Source: an uncultured Azospirillum sp.
Lineage (GTDB): Bacteria > Pseudomonadota > Alphaproteobacteria > RF32 > CAG-239
DNA: 30,019 nt
NCBI GenBank assembly: GCA_900539605.1
Contig: UQCS01000018.1
Location: forward strand, 1-30,019
Direction: 5' to 3'
The first letter of the stretch is position 1. Every line of letters starts with the position of its first letter. The position numbers and the translations under genes were made by a program. The notes below the pieces were generated by a model, which had not been told where the DNA came from, did no database searches, and worked only from the letters and a program-made list of their open reading frames with translations. Positions 8,083 to 16,475 of the stretch are shown piece after piece.

Positions 8083-8160
8083 TTACCAGACATAGCTGAG
8101 TCCCAGTCCGAAAGCTGTTGCCTCTATGTAATTTAAACCGCGTTTTTTTATCAAGCACAT
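8083..8160 (-). pseudogene. Possible remnant of an outer-membrane protein C-terminus
   Basis: Read on the minus strand, a 25-codon frame ends in FGLGLSYVW before the stop at 8083-8085. Alternating glycine/hydrophobic residues with a terminal aromatic are typical of the last strand of an outer-membrane beta-barrel. The fragment is too short to be a whole gene, and no longer frame extends it upstream. It may be what is left of a deleted porin-like gene, or chance. Confidence 0.3.
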
Positions 8161-8197
8161 TAAGAAAATTTAGTAATCTGTTGTTTTGAAAAAAAGA

Positions 8198-9423
<1,226 letters not shown>

Positions 9424-9427
<4 letters not shown>

Positions 9428-10113
9428 TTGACAACCCTTTCATCGCTGACGATTTCGCCGTCCACCACTTTGATAATGCGGTCGCTGTAGCGGGCAATGT
9501 CTTCTTCGTGAGTAACTAAGATGATTGTACGGTTTAGCTGGCGGTTAAATTTAGTAAACAGTTCCATGACTTCAACACTGGTCTTGGTGTCCAGATTGCC
9601 GGTCGGTTCGTCGGCGAAAATAATCGGCGCCTGATTGACCAGTGCGCGGGCGATTGCGACCCGTTGCTGCTGACCACCCGACAGCTGATTAGGCTGATGA
9701 TCCATCCGTCGCTCCAGTCCTACCGCTTTAAGAGCCTCTGCGGCGCGGCGATGACGTTCTTCTTCGGCAATGCCGGCGTAGACCATCGGCAATTCGACGT
9801 TTTCGATTGCCGAAGTGCGGGAAAGCAGGTTGAAGCCCTGAAAAACAAAGCCGATTTTCTGGTTGCGGATGGTTGCCAGTTGGTCGTTGTTTTGCTTGCC
9901 GATGTCATCGCCGTCAAGAAAATACTTACCCGAAGTCGGTTTGTCCAGACAACCGAGAATATTCATCAGGGTCGATTTACCCGATCCGGAGGGGCCCATG
10001 ATCGCCACAAATTCTCCTTGGTTGATTTCCAACGAAATTCCTTTGAGAATCATCAACTGGCTGTCGCCGAGCGGATAGCTTTTTTTCAAATTTTTAATTT
10101 CGATCAACGCCAT
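9424..10113 (-). CDS. MacB/LolD-type ABC transporter ATPase
   Basis: This 229-residue protein is the ATP-binding subunit for the permease encoded next to it. Walker A is GPSGSGKST (residues 40-48), the signature is LSGGQQQRVAIARAL, and Walker B is IIFADEPTGNLD followed by the switch His in VTHEE. This is the MacB/LolD/FtsE class by sequence. The start overlaps the adaptor stop by one base (TGATG). Its position between a MacA-like adaptor and a MacB-like permease favours the MacAB role over lipoprotein release. Confidence 0.92.
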
Positions 10114-11258
10114 CAGCGGGGCATCCTCATTCTCATGGTCGATTTTTTGGCAGTTTCCGAGCGCTCGACAATGACTTCCATCCCTTCCTGCAAATCGGGA
10201 CCGGACACCTCGATGCTGTCATCGTCATAAATTCCGGTTATGACGGCCAGACGGCGCGGTTGTCCGTTATCCAAAATCCATAATCCTTTGTCTTTATAGC
10301 GGGTTTCGCCGTTGTCGATCGAAAAACGCAAAGCCTTGTTGGGAGAGACCAAAATATCGTTTTTGCTTGCGGTAATAATCTCGACGTTGGCGGTCATGCC
10401 GGGTTTGAACTTCAGATCCGAATTGTCCACTTCAATAATCACTTCGTAAGTCACCACGTTAGAATTTGTGACAGCCTCGTTGCGTACCTGAGTAACGGTG
10501 CCGGTGAAAATCTCGTCGGGGTAACTGTCAACGCTGAATTCGACCGTTTGCCCTTCTTTAACTTTGGCGATATCAGCTTCTACCACCGAAGCCTCAATTT
10601 TCATCTTTGTCAGGTCTTCGGCCACGTTAAACAGGGTAGGCGTTTCAAAACTGGCGGCCACCGTTTGTCCGGCCTCGATGTTTTTGGAAACGATCATGCC
10701 GTCTACCGGGGAGATGATTTTGGTATAGCCGAGCTGAATCAGGTTGTAGTCGAGGGCGGCCTGTGCCTGTTCTACCTGTGCCTGATAAAGAGCCATTTGG
10801 GCAACCGACGTATCATAGTCTTTTTGCGCTTCGTCGAGTTCTTTGTCGGCCGAGTAGCTTTGTTTGTTGAGTTTGGTGATTCGTTCCAAATGTTTTTTGT
10901 AATAGTCGCGCGAGGCCTTAGCGACCAGTACCTGAGCTTTTGCCACTTCCAGGTTGGCTTTTTCCTTGGCGACGTTGGACTCAAAAGACGAGGGATCGAT
11001 CAGGGCCAACAGCTGCCCTTTTTGAACTTGGGAATTATAATCGACGAAGATCTCCTGAATCCGTCCCGATACTTGAGTGCCGACGTCAATGTTTGAAATC
11101 GGGGTGATCGTCCCGGTAGCGGTAACGGTTTCGACAATCGCACCTTTTTCGAGCCGTTTGGTAACAAAGTCGGCAACATCATGGGAACGGTTGCGAAAAG
11201 CGGTTGCTCCCCAAACTGTCAGACCGATAATCAGTGCCGTAAGTAAAAGTTTTTTCAT
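10113..11258 (-). CDS. macA: MacA-type periplasmic adaptor (membrane fusion) protein
   Basis: This 381-residue adaptor would link the MacB-type pump to an outer-membrane channel. An N-terminal membrane anchor or signal (KKLLLTALIIGLTVWG) is followed by the split lipoyl domain (DVGTQVSGRIQEI and SPVDGMIVSKNIEAGQTV), a coiled-coil hairpin at about 90-155, and beta-barrel and membrane-proximal domains. The C-terminus ends in a basic, Met-rich tail. The SD AAGGAT precedes the ATG. It is the first gene of the three-gene minus-strand operon, and its promoter should lie in 11259-11394. Confidence 0.92.
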   Translation of the reverse strand: MKKLLLTALIIGLTVWGATAFRNRSHDVADFVTKRLEKGAIVETVTATGTITPISNIDVGTQVSGRIQEIFVDYNSQVQKGQLLALIDPSSFESNVAKEKANLEVAKAQVLVAKASRDYYKKHLERITKLNKQSYSADKELDEAQKDYDTSVAQMALYQAQVEQAQAALDYNLIQLGYTKIISPVDGMIVSKNIEAGQTVAASFETPTLFNVAEDLTKMKIEASVVEADIAKVKEGQTVEFSVDSYPDEIFTGTVTQVRNEAVTNSNVVTYEVIIEVDNSDLKFKPGMTANVEIITASKNDILVSPNKALRFSIDNGETRYKDKGLWILDNGQPRRLAVITGIYDDDSIEVSGPDLQEGMEVIVERSETAKKSTMRMRMPR

Positions 11259-11335
11259 AGGTTATCCTTCTAAAATCATTTTCAGCCGTTTCCGACCATA
11301 CAGGTTATAACGATGTCCCTGTCCTTTAGGTTCAT

Positions 11336-11364
11336 ATTATTATCTTTTGATATAAAATAATAAT
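11336..11364. promoter_or_regulatory. AT-rich inverted repeat in the divergent region
   Basis: ATTATTAT (11336-11343) is the inverse of ATAATAAT (11357-11364), with a 13-base spacer. It lies between macA and the gene at 11467 and could be an operator for either, though low-complexity AT sequence makes chance likely. Confidence 0.25.
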
Positions 11365-11394
11365 CTTTTTTTATAAAAGAAGAACAAAAAATAC

Positions 11395-11423
11395 TTGCTA
11401 ACGGCTGTTTTTTTGTCTATATT
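11395..11423 (+). promoter_or_regulatory. Predicted sigma70 promoter of the 104-residue gene
   Basis: TTGCTA (11395-11400) and TATATT (11418-11423) are 17 bases apart. The ATG lies about 43 bases after the -10, giving a short AT-rich leader. Confidence 0.6.
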
Positions 11424-11466
11424 ATAAACAACAGTTAATTTTTATGTTCAATTAAATACTTTTCAA

Positions 11467-11781
11467 ATGAAAGAAAAAAACGAGCAGCTTTCGGTACCAA
11501 AAGAAGAAAGCCTGAAAAACCAGCTCAAGTCGGCTGACGAAAAGCAACTGGCGGAGTTTATCGCCTTTATCACGGAAGAACTCAAAAGCGGACGCTATCG
11601 TAAGGTTGGTGTGCAACGTGCCGTTGTCGCCGTCCTCTCTCAGCGCCGGCCCCGTGTCAACGCCGTAACCCGTCAAGCTTACCAAGCCTTCGTCTACTGC
11701 GTTAACAGCGCCGCTTCCAAAAATCAGGAAGTGATGAAGAAGCTCAGAAGCTTCGTCAAGGCCAACAACTTGAGCCTCTAA
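11467..11781 (+). CDS. Small basic protein of unknown function
   Basis: I do not recognise this 104-residue protein. It is lysine/arginine-rich and predicted mainly helical, with an N-terminal charged segment (KEKNEQLSVPKEES) and a core containing AEFIAFITEELKSGRYRKVG and AVVAVLSQRRPRVNA. There is no signal peptide or membrane segment, so it is likely cytoplasmic; nucleic-acid binding is a guess from charge only. The start has no SD (aaatacttttcaaATG). It is 79 bases upstream of the preferred start of the next unrecognised gene and probably co-transcribed with it; the first terminator comes after that gene. Confidence 0.7.
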   Translation: MKEKNEQLSVPKEESLKNQLKSADEKQLAEFIAFITEELKSGRYRKVGVQRAVVAVLSQRRPRVNAVTRQAYQAFVYCVNSAASKNQEVMKKLRSFVKANNLSL

Positions 11782-11860
11782 ATCAGAATGTCTAACCATG
11801 ATGAAGGAAACCGGCACTTTGATAAGTTCCCTTTCCTTTATCATCAAAAAACAAATTTCT

Positions 11861-12637
11861 ATGGTGAAAAGAAAGCTTTCCCAGGAGGAGAAAGATCTTC
11901 TCCGTGCCCAGTGGCGTAAAGATAATCCCGAAAAGGCGGCTGAACGTGACAGAAAACGTGCAAAAGCTTTGGAGGTCAACGGTAACGTCGAAGAAAAGGA
12001 ACAACTCGAAGAAGAAAACCTTTTGTTCAGCGAACAGCCTCGGGCAGAAGCCGTGGTTGAAGAGTACCGTAAGAAGATCAAGGCGCTTTGGGAGATGATC
12101 AACAGTAAGCGTGAGCAGTATGTACATGACCGCGATCTGGAAGCTTCCCGTCTTGATGACGAGAGCAAACAAAGCTTCAAACACTTTGTGATTCGTGGGT
12201 ACGATTCTCCCAATCAGACGATTTCTGCGGTGGTGGGTGCCCTGCTTATCGAAGGACTTCGCTATCCTGACCGGCAACTGAATGATTTTTCCTATAATTT
12301 CTTACGGGAAAAAGAAACGGCCAGTCAGAATATTTCGTGGTCGTTCTGGGTGAACCTCTGGGACCGCGATTTCGTTCCGCTGGATGCGGTGCGTCTGATG
12401 CTGGAGATAGAGGATGGACATTTCAAGCCTCTGAATCGTTTCAAAGAAATGGTTCATGTGATTTCTGCCAAGATGGTGCGCCACCTTGATCAGGAGTACC
12501 GCCGTCTGGAGTGGGCACAAGCCTTGGAAGATGAGGTTGTGCGTCGTAAGGAAGTCGCACGCAAAGGCCGTCGGATTTTCTATTTCCAGGCGCTTCTCGG
12601 TGCTTACGGGATCGAGTATCCTGCTCTGAACGCTTAA
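11861..12637 (+). CDS. Unrecognised charged helical protein
   Basis: This 258-residue protein (from ATG 11861) has no family I recognise. The N-terminal 80 residues are highly charged and probably coiled coil (RKLSQEEKDLLRAQWRK, then EEKEQLEEENLL). A more globular part follows, with HFVIRGYDSPNQTISAVVGA and SWSFWVNLWDRDFVPLDAVR, and the C-terminus is basic. No signal peptide is seen. An upstream ATG at 11798 would add 21 residues; neither start has a good SD. I prefer 11861 because the context (acaaatttctATG) matches the AT-rich starts of neighbouring accessory genes and because 11818-11848 can form an imperfect hairpin. Confidence 0.65.
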   Translation: MVKRKLSQEEKDLLRAQWRKDNPEKAAERDRKRAKALEVNGNVEEKEQLEEENLLFSEQPRAEAVVEEYRKKIKALWEMINSKREQYVHDRDLEASRLDDESKQSFKHFVIRGYDSPNQTISAVVGALLIEGLRYPDRQLNDFSYNFLREKETASQNISWSFWVNLWDRDFVPLDAVRLMLEIEDGHFKPLNRFKEMVHVISAKMVRHLDQEYRRLEWAQALEDEVVRRKEVARKGRRIFYFQALLGAYGIEYPALNA

Positions 12638-12654
12638 GCTTTAAGCGTCTCTTT

Positions 12655-12681
12655 CAAAAACGCCCCGCGGGGCGTTTTTTT
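12655..12681 (+). terminator. Rho-independent terminator
   Basis: A GC-rich perfect palindrome (CGCCCCGCGGGGCG, 12661-12674) is flanked by five A's and seven T's. A second small palindrome (12631-12647) overlaps the stop codon. Confidence 0.93.
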
Positions 12682-12984
12682 ATGGCTGAAAGGGAACAAG
12701 TCCTGTGTGAACGGGCAGATGCAAAGATCAGGTCCAGGCTATGCGATTTGCTAAGTTTAGGACAGGGGAGTTTTCTTCGCTCATAATTTTTTATGCGCGC
12801 CCGGTTACGGGCAGAATTAAGACGATTCGGAACGGTTGGGATCGCTTGCCGTTGCTCGCGAAAGTTTATGGTTTTGAACAAAAGACGGTCTTTTTGTTTT
12901 ATCATAAATGGTGCAATAGAGACTAAAACCGGCCCGATTTTACTGAAAATGTTCTCAAAAATCCGTTGTGGGCATAATTTTTAT
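12682..12984. other. Intergenic region with no recognised gene
   Basis: I see no convincing gene. Short frames on both strands lack an SD and plausible protein character. A small hairpin (GCCCG-GTTA-CGGGC, 12799-12812) is present. It might encode an untranslated RNA or be decayed sequence; nothing supports a definite call. Confidence 0.5.
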
Positions 12985-13013
12985 TTGACGAAAAAGCCAA
13001 AAAATGGTTAACT
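12985..13013 (+). promoter_or_regulatory. Predicted sigma70 promoter of the 331-residue gene
   Basis: TTGACG (12985-12990) and TTAACT (13008-13013) are 17 bases apart, about 39 bases before the ATG at 13053. Confidence 0.5.
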
Positions 13014-13052
13014 TTAAAATCAGAGAACATTATTAATTAATTTTTATTGCTT

Positions 13053-14048
13053 ATGGAAATACCTTCAGAGACCGGAAAAGTGTTAAAAGTCTTTCCCACT
13101 GCCTGCCGTGCCGCTGCAATTCAGCTGTTTGCACAAGGTTTCGACATCCATGAAATCAAAGTCACGATGTCGCAGTTTATCGAACTGGAAAATAACCTCT
13201 ATGACCGCTGGTATCGCAAAATGGTACGGGCAATTCAGGACTGGCGTATTGATCCGGAAACCTATGCCTATGAACTCTCCGCGCGTCTGGATCAAAAGGA
13301 AATTTCTCCGGAACACGCGGTTACGCTCGCCAACCGTCGACTTGCCAAGCTGAAAGCCGACGGCCATCGTCCCAGCCGCATGCTTGAACAAGTCAAGAAA
13401 AACGCGGCGCAATACGTTGCAGAGTGCAAAAAGTTTAAAAGGTATGCCGTTCCTTTCATGTTGGAACTGGATTATAACGGGCTTTATAAAAAGGTTGGAG
13501 AACATGCCGCCGAGATCCGCCGGATTGAGGAAGACAAGCTGTTTCAGCTGCAGACGATTCATCATCTGCGCAACAAACAGGCTGATTGTAAAGACTTGTC
13601 GCTTCCGGCTGCTGACCGTCGGTTTCCCGAAGATCTGCTGCCTCGTGCCTTGTCGACCGACTTTTCGTCGGACCCGAAAATTGCCCACGAGCAGATTCTG
13701 CTGATTGACGGTTTCTTCGACATGGAAGGCAACATGGCTTTTGAGCTGAAAAAACCGATGGTTGTCAAGCAGTTGTGCTTCAACTACATCGCCGAGGTTT
13801 TGGTCCGCGTGGTTCCGAACGTGATTTTGATTCAGGTTTCTTTTAAAGGAGACTGGGTCAGCAAGGAAATTCACGACATATATATGGATGCTTACGAAAA
13901 CATCTGTAAATACGGAATGGCAGTGTTGGTTTACCGACAGGTCAAAAAGCTGTATGACCGTTTCGGACTCAGCGGCAAAAAGAAAAGCGAACTGCTTGCT
14001 TTTGAGCGCTGGGTTGTCGAGCTGGAAGAAAAGTACGGCAACTATTAA
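13053..14048 (+). CDS. Unrecognised cytoplasmic protein
   Basis: This 331-residue protein matches no family I know. It is soluble, with no signal or membrane helix, and rich in charged helices: MSQFIELENNLYDRWYRKM near residue 40, a Lys-rich middle (VKKNAAQYVAECKKFKRY), and a C-terminal part with VLVRVVPNVILIQVSF and LAFERWVVELEEKYGN. I chose ATG 13053 over TTG 13047, which would add two residues. No SD is present; the leader attattaattaatttttattgctt is AT-rich and resembles the one before 19609. The gene is flanked by its own promoter and a strong terminator. Confidence 0.75.
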   Translation: MEIPSETGKVLKVFPTACRAAAIQLFAQGFDIHEIKVTMSQFIELENNLYDRWYRKMVRAIQDWRIDPETYAYELSARLDQKEISPEHAVTLANRRLAKLKADGHRPSRMLEQVKKNAAQYVAECKKFKRYAVPFMLELDYNGLYKKVGEHAAEIRRIEEDKLFQLQTIHHLRNKQADCKDLSLPAADRRFPEDLLPRALSTDFSSDPKIAHEQILLIDGFFDMEGNMAFELKKPMVVKQLCFNYIAEVLVRVVPNVILIQVSFKGDWVSKEIHDIYMDAYENICKYGMAVLVYRQVKKLYDRFGLSGKKKSELLAFERWVVELEEKYGNY

Positions 14049-14063
14049 TTTGCATTGCAGTAG

Positions 14064-14099
14064 AAATCCCCCGGTTCTTGACGGTACCGGGGGATTTTT
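14064..14099 (+). terminator. Rho-independent terminator
   Basis: A 12-bp perfect stem (14064-14075 with 14086-14097) rich in C/G closes a 10-base loop and ends in a short T-run. Confidence 0.92.
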
Positions 14100-14251
14100 G
14101 CTCCCAAAATTAAGTAAAAATATGCAAAATAAAAAAAGTATTTCCTCTGTTTGAACCAATATGGCCAAATATCATAACCAAATTAAATAATCCCACGTCA
14201 AACGGGGAGTTATTTTGACTTAGAATATCAGGAAATTTATACTGTGCAAAG

Positions 14252-15139
14252 TCAACGGCGGCCGTTTTTGCCGGCAACGATAACCTTTTTCAATTCCCGT
14301 TGATTGAACTGGCGAAATTCGTCCAGTGCGGCAGTAACCACCGCACCAAAAATAACCACCGCCCATGACAAATACATCCAGATCAGAAACATCGGAATAA
14401 TGGCCAGTGCGCCATACAGAGTTTTGTAAGTAGCATTGTTTAAGACCGCCATCGCAAATCCCTGGCGGAGGAACCAAAATAAGATCACCGCCACCACGGC
14501 GCCGCTGCAGGCGCTTCCGACCGATACTTTTTTGTTGGGCACCAGAATGTAAACCAGCATCAGGCTCAAAATCGTTATCAGCGGCGGAATCAGATAGCTG
14601 AAGAAAAAGCGCCCGGTCTCACCGTCGGCAGCAACGATTTTTTGCAGCGTGTACAAATAACCGCGCATCGAAAAAGCGGTGCCGAGCAGAAGCGGCCCCA
14701 ACGTGATGACAGTCCAGTAAAGGGTGATTTTGGTTGTAATATGCCGCGGCTGGGTGACTTTAAAAATAAAGTTAAAACTGTTTTCGATCGTCGAAAGCAA
14801 CAAGATCGAGGTGACGGCGATACCGACGACGCCGATGGTTGTCAGTTGTCCGGAATTTTTGACGATATCGGCAAAATATTGACTGACTTCCTGCTCAAAT
14901 TCCGGGGTCAGGTTATGGAACAAAAACTCCTCAACCTGGCTGCGAATGCCGTCAAATACCGGAAACGCGGAGAAAATGGCCAGACCGATAGCAAACAATG
15001 GCACAATGGCAATCAGTGAGGTGTAGGCCAACGAAGAAGCAACCCGGAAAACGGCGTCGTTCTGGGCGCGCTTAGCTAAAAAAAACAAGAAATCGGCTAC
15101 CGGCTTAGACTTTTCCGCCAGTTTGATTTTCCACTCCAT
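14252..15139 (-). CDS. YihY/BrkB-family inner-membrane protein
   Basis: This 295-residue protein has about six hydrophobic helices and the family hallmarks: RVASSLAYTSLIAIVPLFAI near residue 35 and the C-terminal PMFLIWMYLSWAVVIFGAVV near 245-265. The family (formerly called ribonuclease BN) is of uncertain function, possibly transport. The C-terminal tail is basic (KKVIVAGKNGRR). An SD-like AAAGGTG precedes the ATG. It is divergent from fabI, with about 114 bases between them, and appears to be alone on the minus strand. Confidence 0.9.
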   Translation of the reverse strand: MEWKIKLAEKSKPVADFLFFLAKRAQNDAVFRVASSLAYTSLIAIVPLFAIGLAIFSAFPVFDGIRSQVEEFLFHNLTPEFEQEVSQYFADIVKNSGQLTTIGVVGIAVTSILLLSTIENSFNFIFKVTQPRHITTKITLYWTVITLGPLLLGTAFSMRGYLYTLQKIVAADGETGRFFFSYLIPPLITILSLMLVYILVPNKKVSVGSACSGAVVAVILFWFLRQGFAMAVLNNATYKTLYGALAIIPMFLIWMYLSWAVVIFGAVVTAALDEFRQFNQRELKKVIVAGKNGRR

Positions 15140-15253
15140 GAATTCACCTTTGCATAAAAAATGTGTTTACAAATGGGCTGAAATCTTATAAAAAGTTTTC
15201 AAACTGTTTTTTAGTATATAAATTTTTTTGAAATTGCAAAGGAAAAAATAAAA

Positions 15254-16084
15254 ATGACGACTAACCAACTGTTAATGAGCGGTAAAAAAGGTCTTGTTAT
15301 GGGACTGGCCAACGATAAATCAATTGCCTGGGGAATTTGTCAGGCTTTAAATGCTCAGGGAGCTCAACTTGCTATTTCTTATCAGAACGAAGTTTTGGAA
15401 AAAAGAGTTGCGCCGCTGGCTGCTCAGCTGGATAACGAACCGCTGCTGATTAAATGTGATGTTTCCGATTCCGCCAGTGTCGAAGCCTGTTTTAAAGAAC
15501 TCGGCGAAAAATGGGGAAAAATCGACTTTGTCGTTCATGCCATTGCTTTTTCCGACAAAAACGAATTGAAGGGCCGCACAATTGATACCACGCTGCCCAA
15601 CTTTACCAACACCATGCACATTTCATGCTACTCGTTCCTGGAAGCCTGCCGCTGTGCCTCGCCGATTATGAACGAAGGCGGTTCAATTTTGACTCTGACT
15701 TATCTCGGTGCCGAAAGAGTTTTGCCCAACTACAACATTATGGGCGTTGCCAAAGCCGCGTTGGAAGCCGCGGTTCGTTTTGCCGCGGTTGATATGGGCA
15801 AACAAAACGTCCGCGTGAATGCCATTTCGGCCGGCCCGATCAAAACGCTTGCCGCGTCCGGGATCGGCGATTTCCGTAAAATTCTGCACTGGAACGAACT
15901 CAACGCACCGCTGCGCCGCAATGTCACTCAGGACGAAGTCGGCAATATGGCGCTGGCTTTGTTGTCGCCGCTCGGTACGGCTGTTACCGGGGAAGTTCTG
16001 CATGTCGATGCCGGTTATCATATTGTCGGCATGATCAATCTGGACAATGCTCAAGAATGCGGAAAAATGCTGACAGAAGAATAA
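15254..16084 (+). CDS. fabI: Enoyl-[acyl-carrier-protein] reductase (NADH), FabI
   Basis: This 276-residue enzyme reduces the enoyl-ACP double bond in the last step of each fatty-acid elongation cycle. The dinucleotide-binding segment is GLANDKSIAWGIC near residues 17-29. The catalytic Tyr-x6-Lys is Tyr160 and Lys167 in LPNYNIMGVAKAALE, with the further conserved Tyr150 in TYLGAER. This is the triclosan-target type of enoyl reductase. An SD (AAAGGAAAAA) precedes the ATG. A hairpin terminator follows, so it is probably monocistronic. Weak promoter-like AT sequence lies at 15166-15222 but no convincing pair of boxes. Confidence 0.97.
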   Translation: MTTNQLLMSGKKGLVMGLANDKSIAWGICQALNAQGAQLAISYQNEVLEKRVAPLAAQLDNEPLLIKCDVSDSASVEACFKELGEKWGKIDFVVHAIAFSDKNELKGRTIDTTLPNFTNTMHISCYSFLEACRCASPIMNEGGSILTLTYLGAERVLPNYNIMGVAKAALEAAVRFAAVDMGKQNVRVNAISAGPIKTLAASGIGDFRKILHWNELNAPLRRNVTQDEVGNMALALLSPLGTAVTGEVLHVDAGYHIVGMINLDNAQECGKMLTEE

Positions 16085-16090
16085 ATACGC

Positions 16091-16118
16091 TTGAGTTTTT
16101 GAACTTATAAACTATAGT
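16091..16118 (+). promoter_or_regulatory. Candidate gatCAB promoter overlapping the fabI terminator
   Basis: TTGAGT (16091-16096) and TATAGT (16113-16118) are 16 bases apart. A start near 16125 would fall inside the left arm of the following hairpin, so gatC transcripts would lack the full terminator. Confidence 0.4.
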
Positions 16119-16119
16119 G

Positions 16120-16156
16120 AAAGCCATTGAACAGCCAAGCGTCAATGGCTTTTTAT
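16120..16156 (+). terminator. Terminator between fabI and gatC
   Basis: An 11-bp perfect stem (16120-16130 with 16142-16152) has an 11-base loop and a T-rich tail (TTTTTATTTTG). Confidence 0.85.
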
Positions 16157-16179
16157 TTTGTAAAAAACAGGAGAGAATT

Positions 16180-16467
16180 ATGGCAATAGACAAACAGACG
16201 GTCAATCGGGTGGCGTTTCTGTCACGCTTGAAGATCGATCCCGACAAAATTACGGCGGCGGAAGACGAGTTTAATAAGATTCTTAACTGGGTGGAACAAC
16301 TTAACGAAGTTGACACCGAGAACGTTGAGCCGTTGGCGGCGGTTAACGAAACGGCATTGGTTTGCCGCGATGATGCGGTGACCGAAGGAAATCAGGCGGA
16401 TAAAATTTTGGCCAACGCGCCGATTGCGGAATATGGCTATTTTGTTGTGCCGAAAGTGGTCGAATAG
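16180..16467 (+). CDS. gatC: Asp-tRNA(Asn)/Glu-tRNA(Gln) amidotransferase subunit C
   Basis: This 95-residue protein is the small subunit that wraps around and stabilises GatA in the GatCAB amidotransferase. Hallmarks are an N-terminal VNRVAFLSRLKID, followed by FNKILNWVEQLNEVDTENVE and the C-terminal FVVPKVVE. I chose ATG 16180 because AGGAG lies just upstream and the length then matches the family; the frame extends further upstream into the terminator. GatA begins 8 bases after its stop. Confidence 0.95.
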   Translation: MAIDKQTVNRVAFLSRLKIDPDKITAAEDEFNKILNWVEQLNEVDTENVEPLAAVNETALVCRDDAVTEGNQADKILANAPIAEYGYFVVPKVVE

Positions 16468-16475
16468 GGGGAAAA

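Noticed and set aside
12741..13011. Short frames in the 12682-12984 spacer
   Set aside because: No SD, unlikely amino-acid content, and overlap with the promoter of the 13053 gene.
13083..14168. A 361-codon minus-strand frame opposite the 13053 gene
   Set aside because: The plus strand has a promoter, leader and terminator that fit its gene exactly; the minus frame overlaps the terminator and has no RBS.
16117..16179. An N-terminal extension of gatC
   Set aside because: It consists of the fabI terminator hairpin, and the SD AGGAG is placed for ATG 16180.
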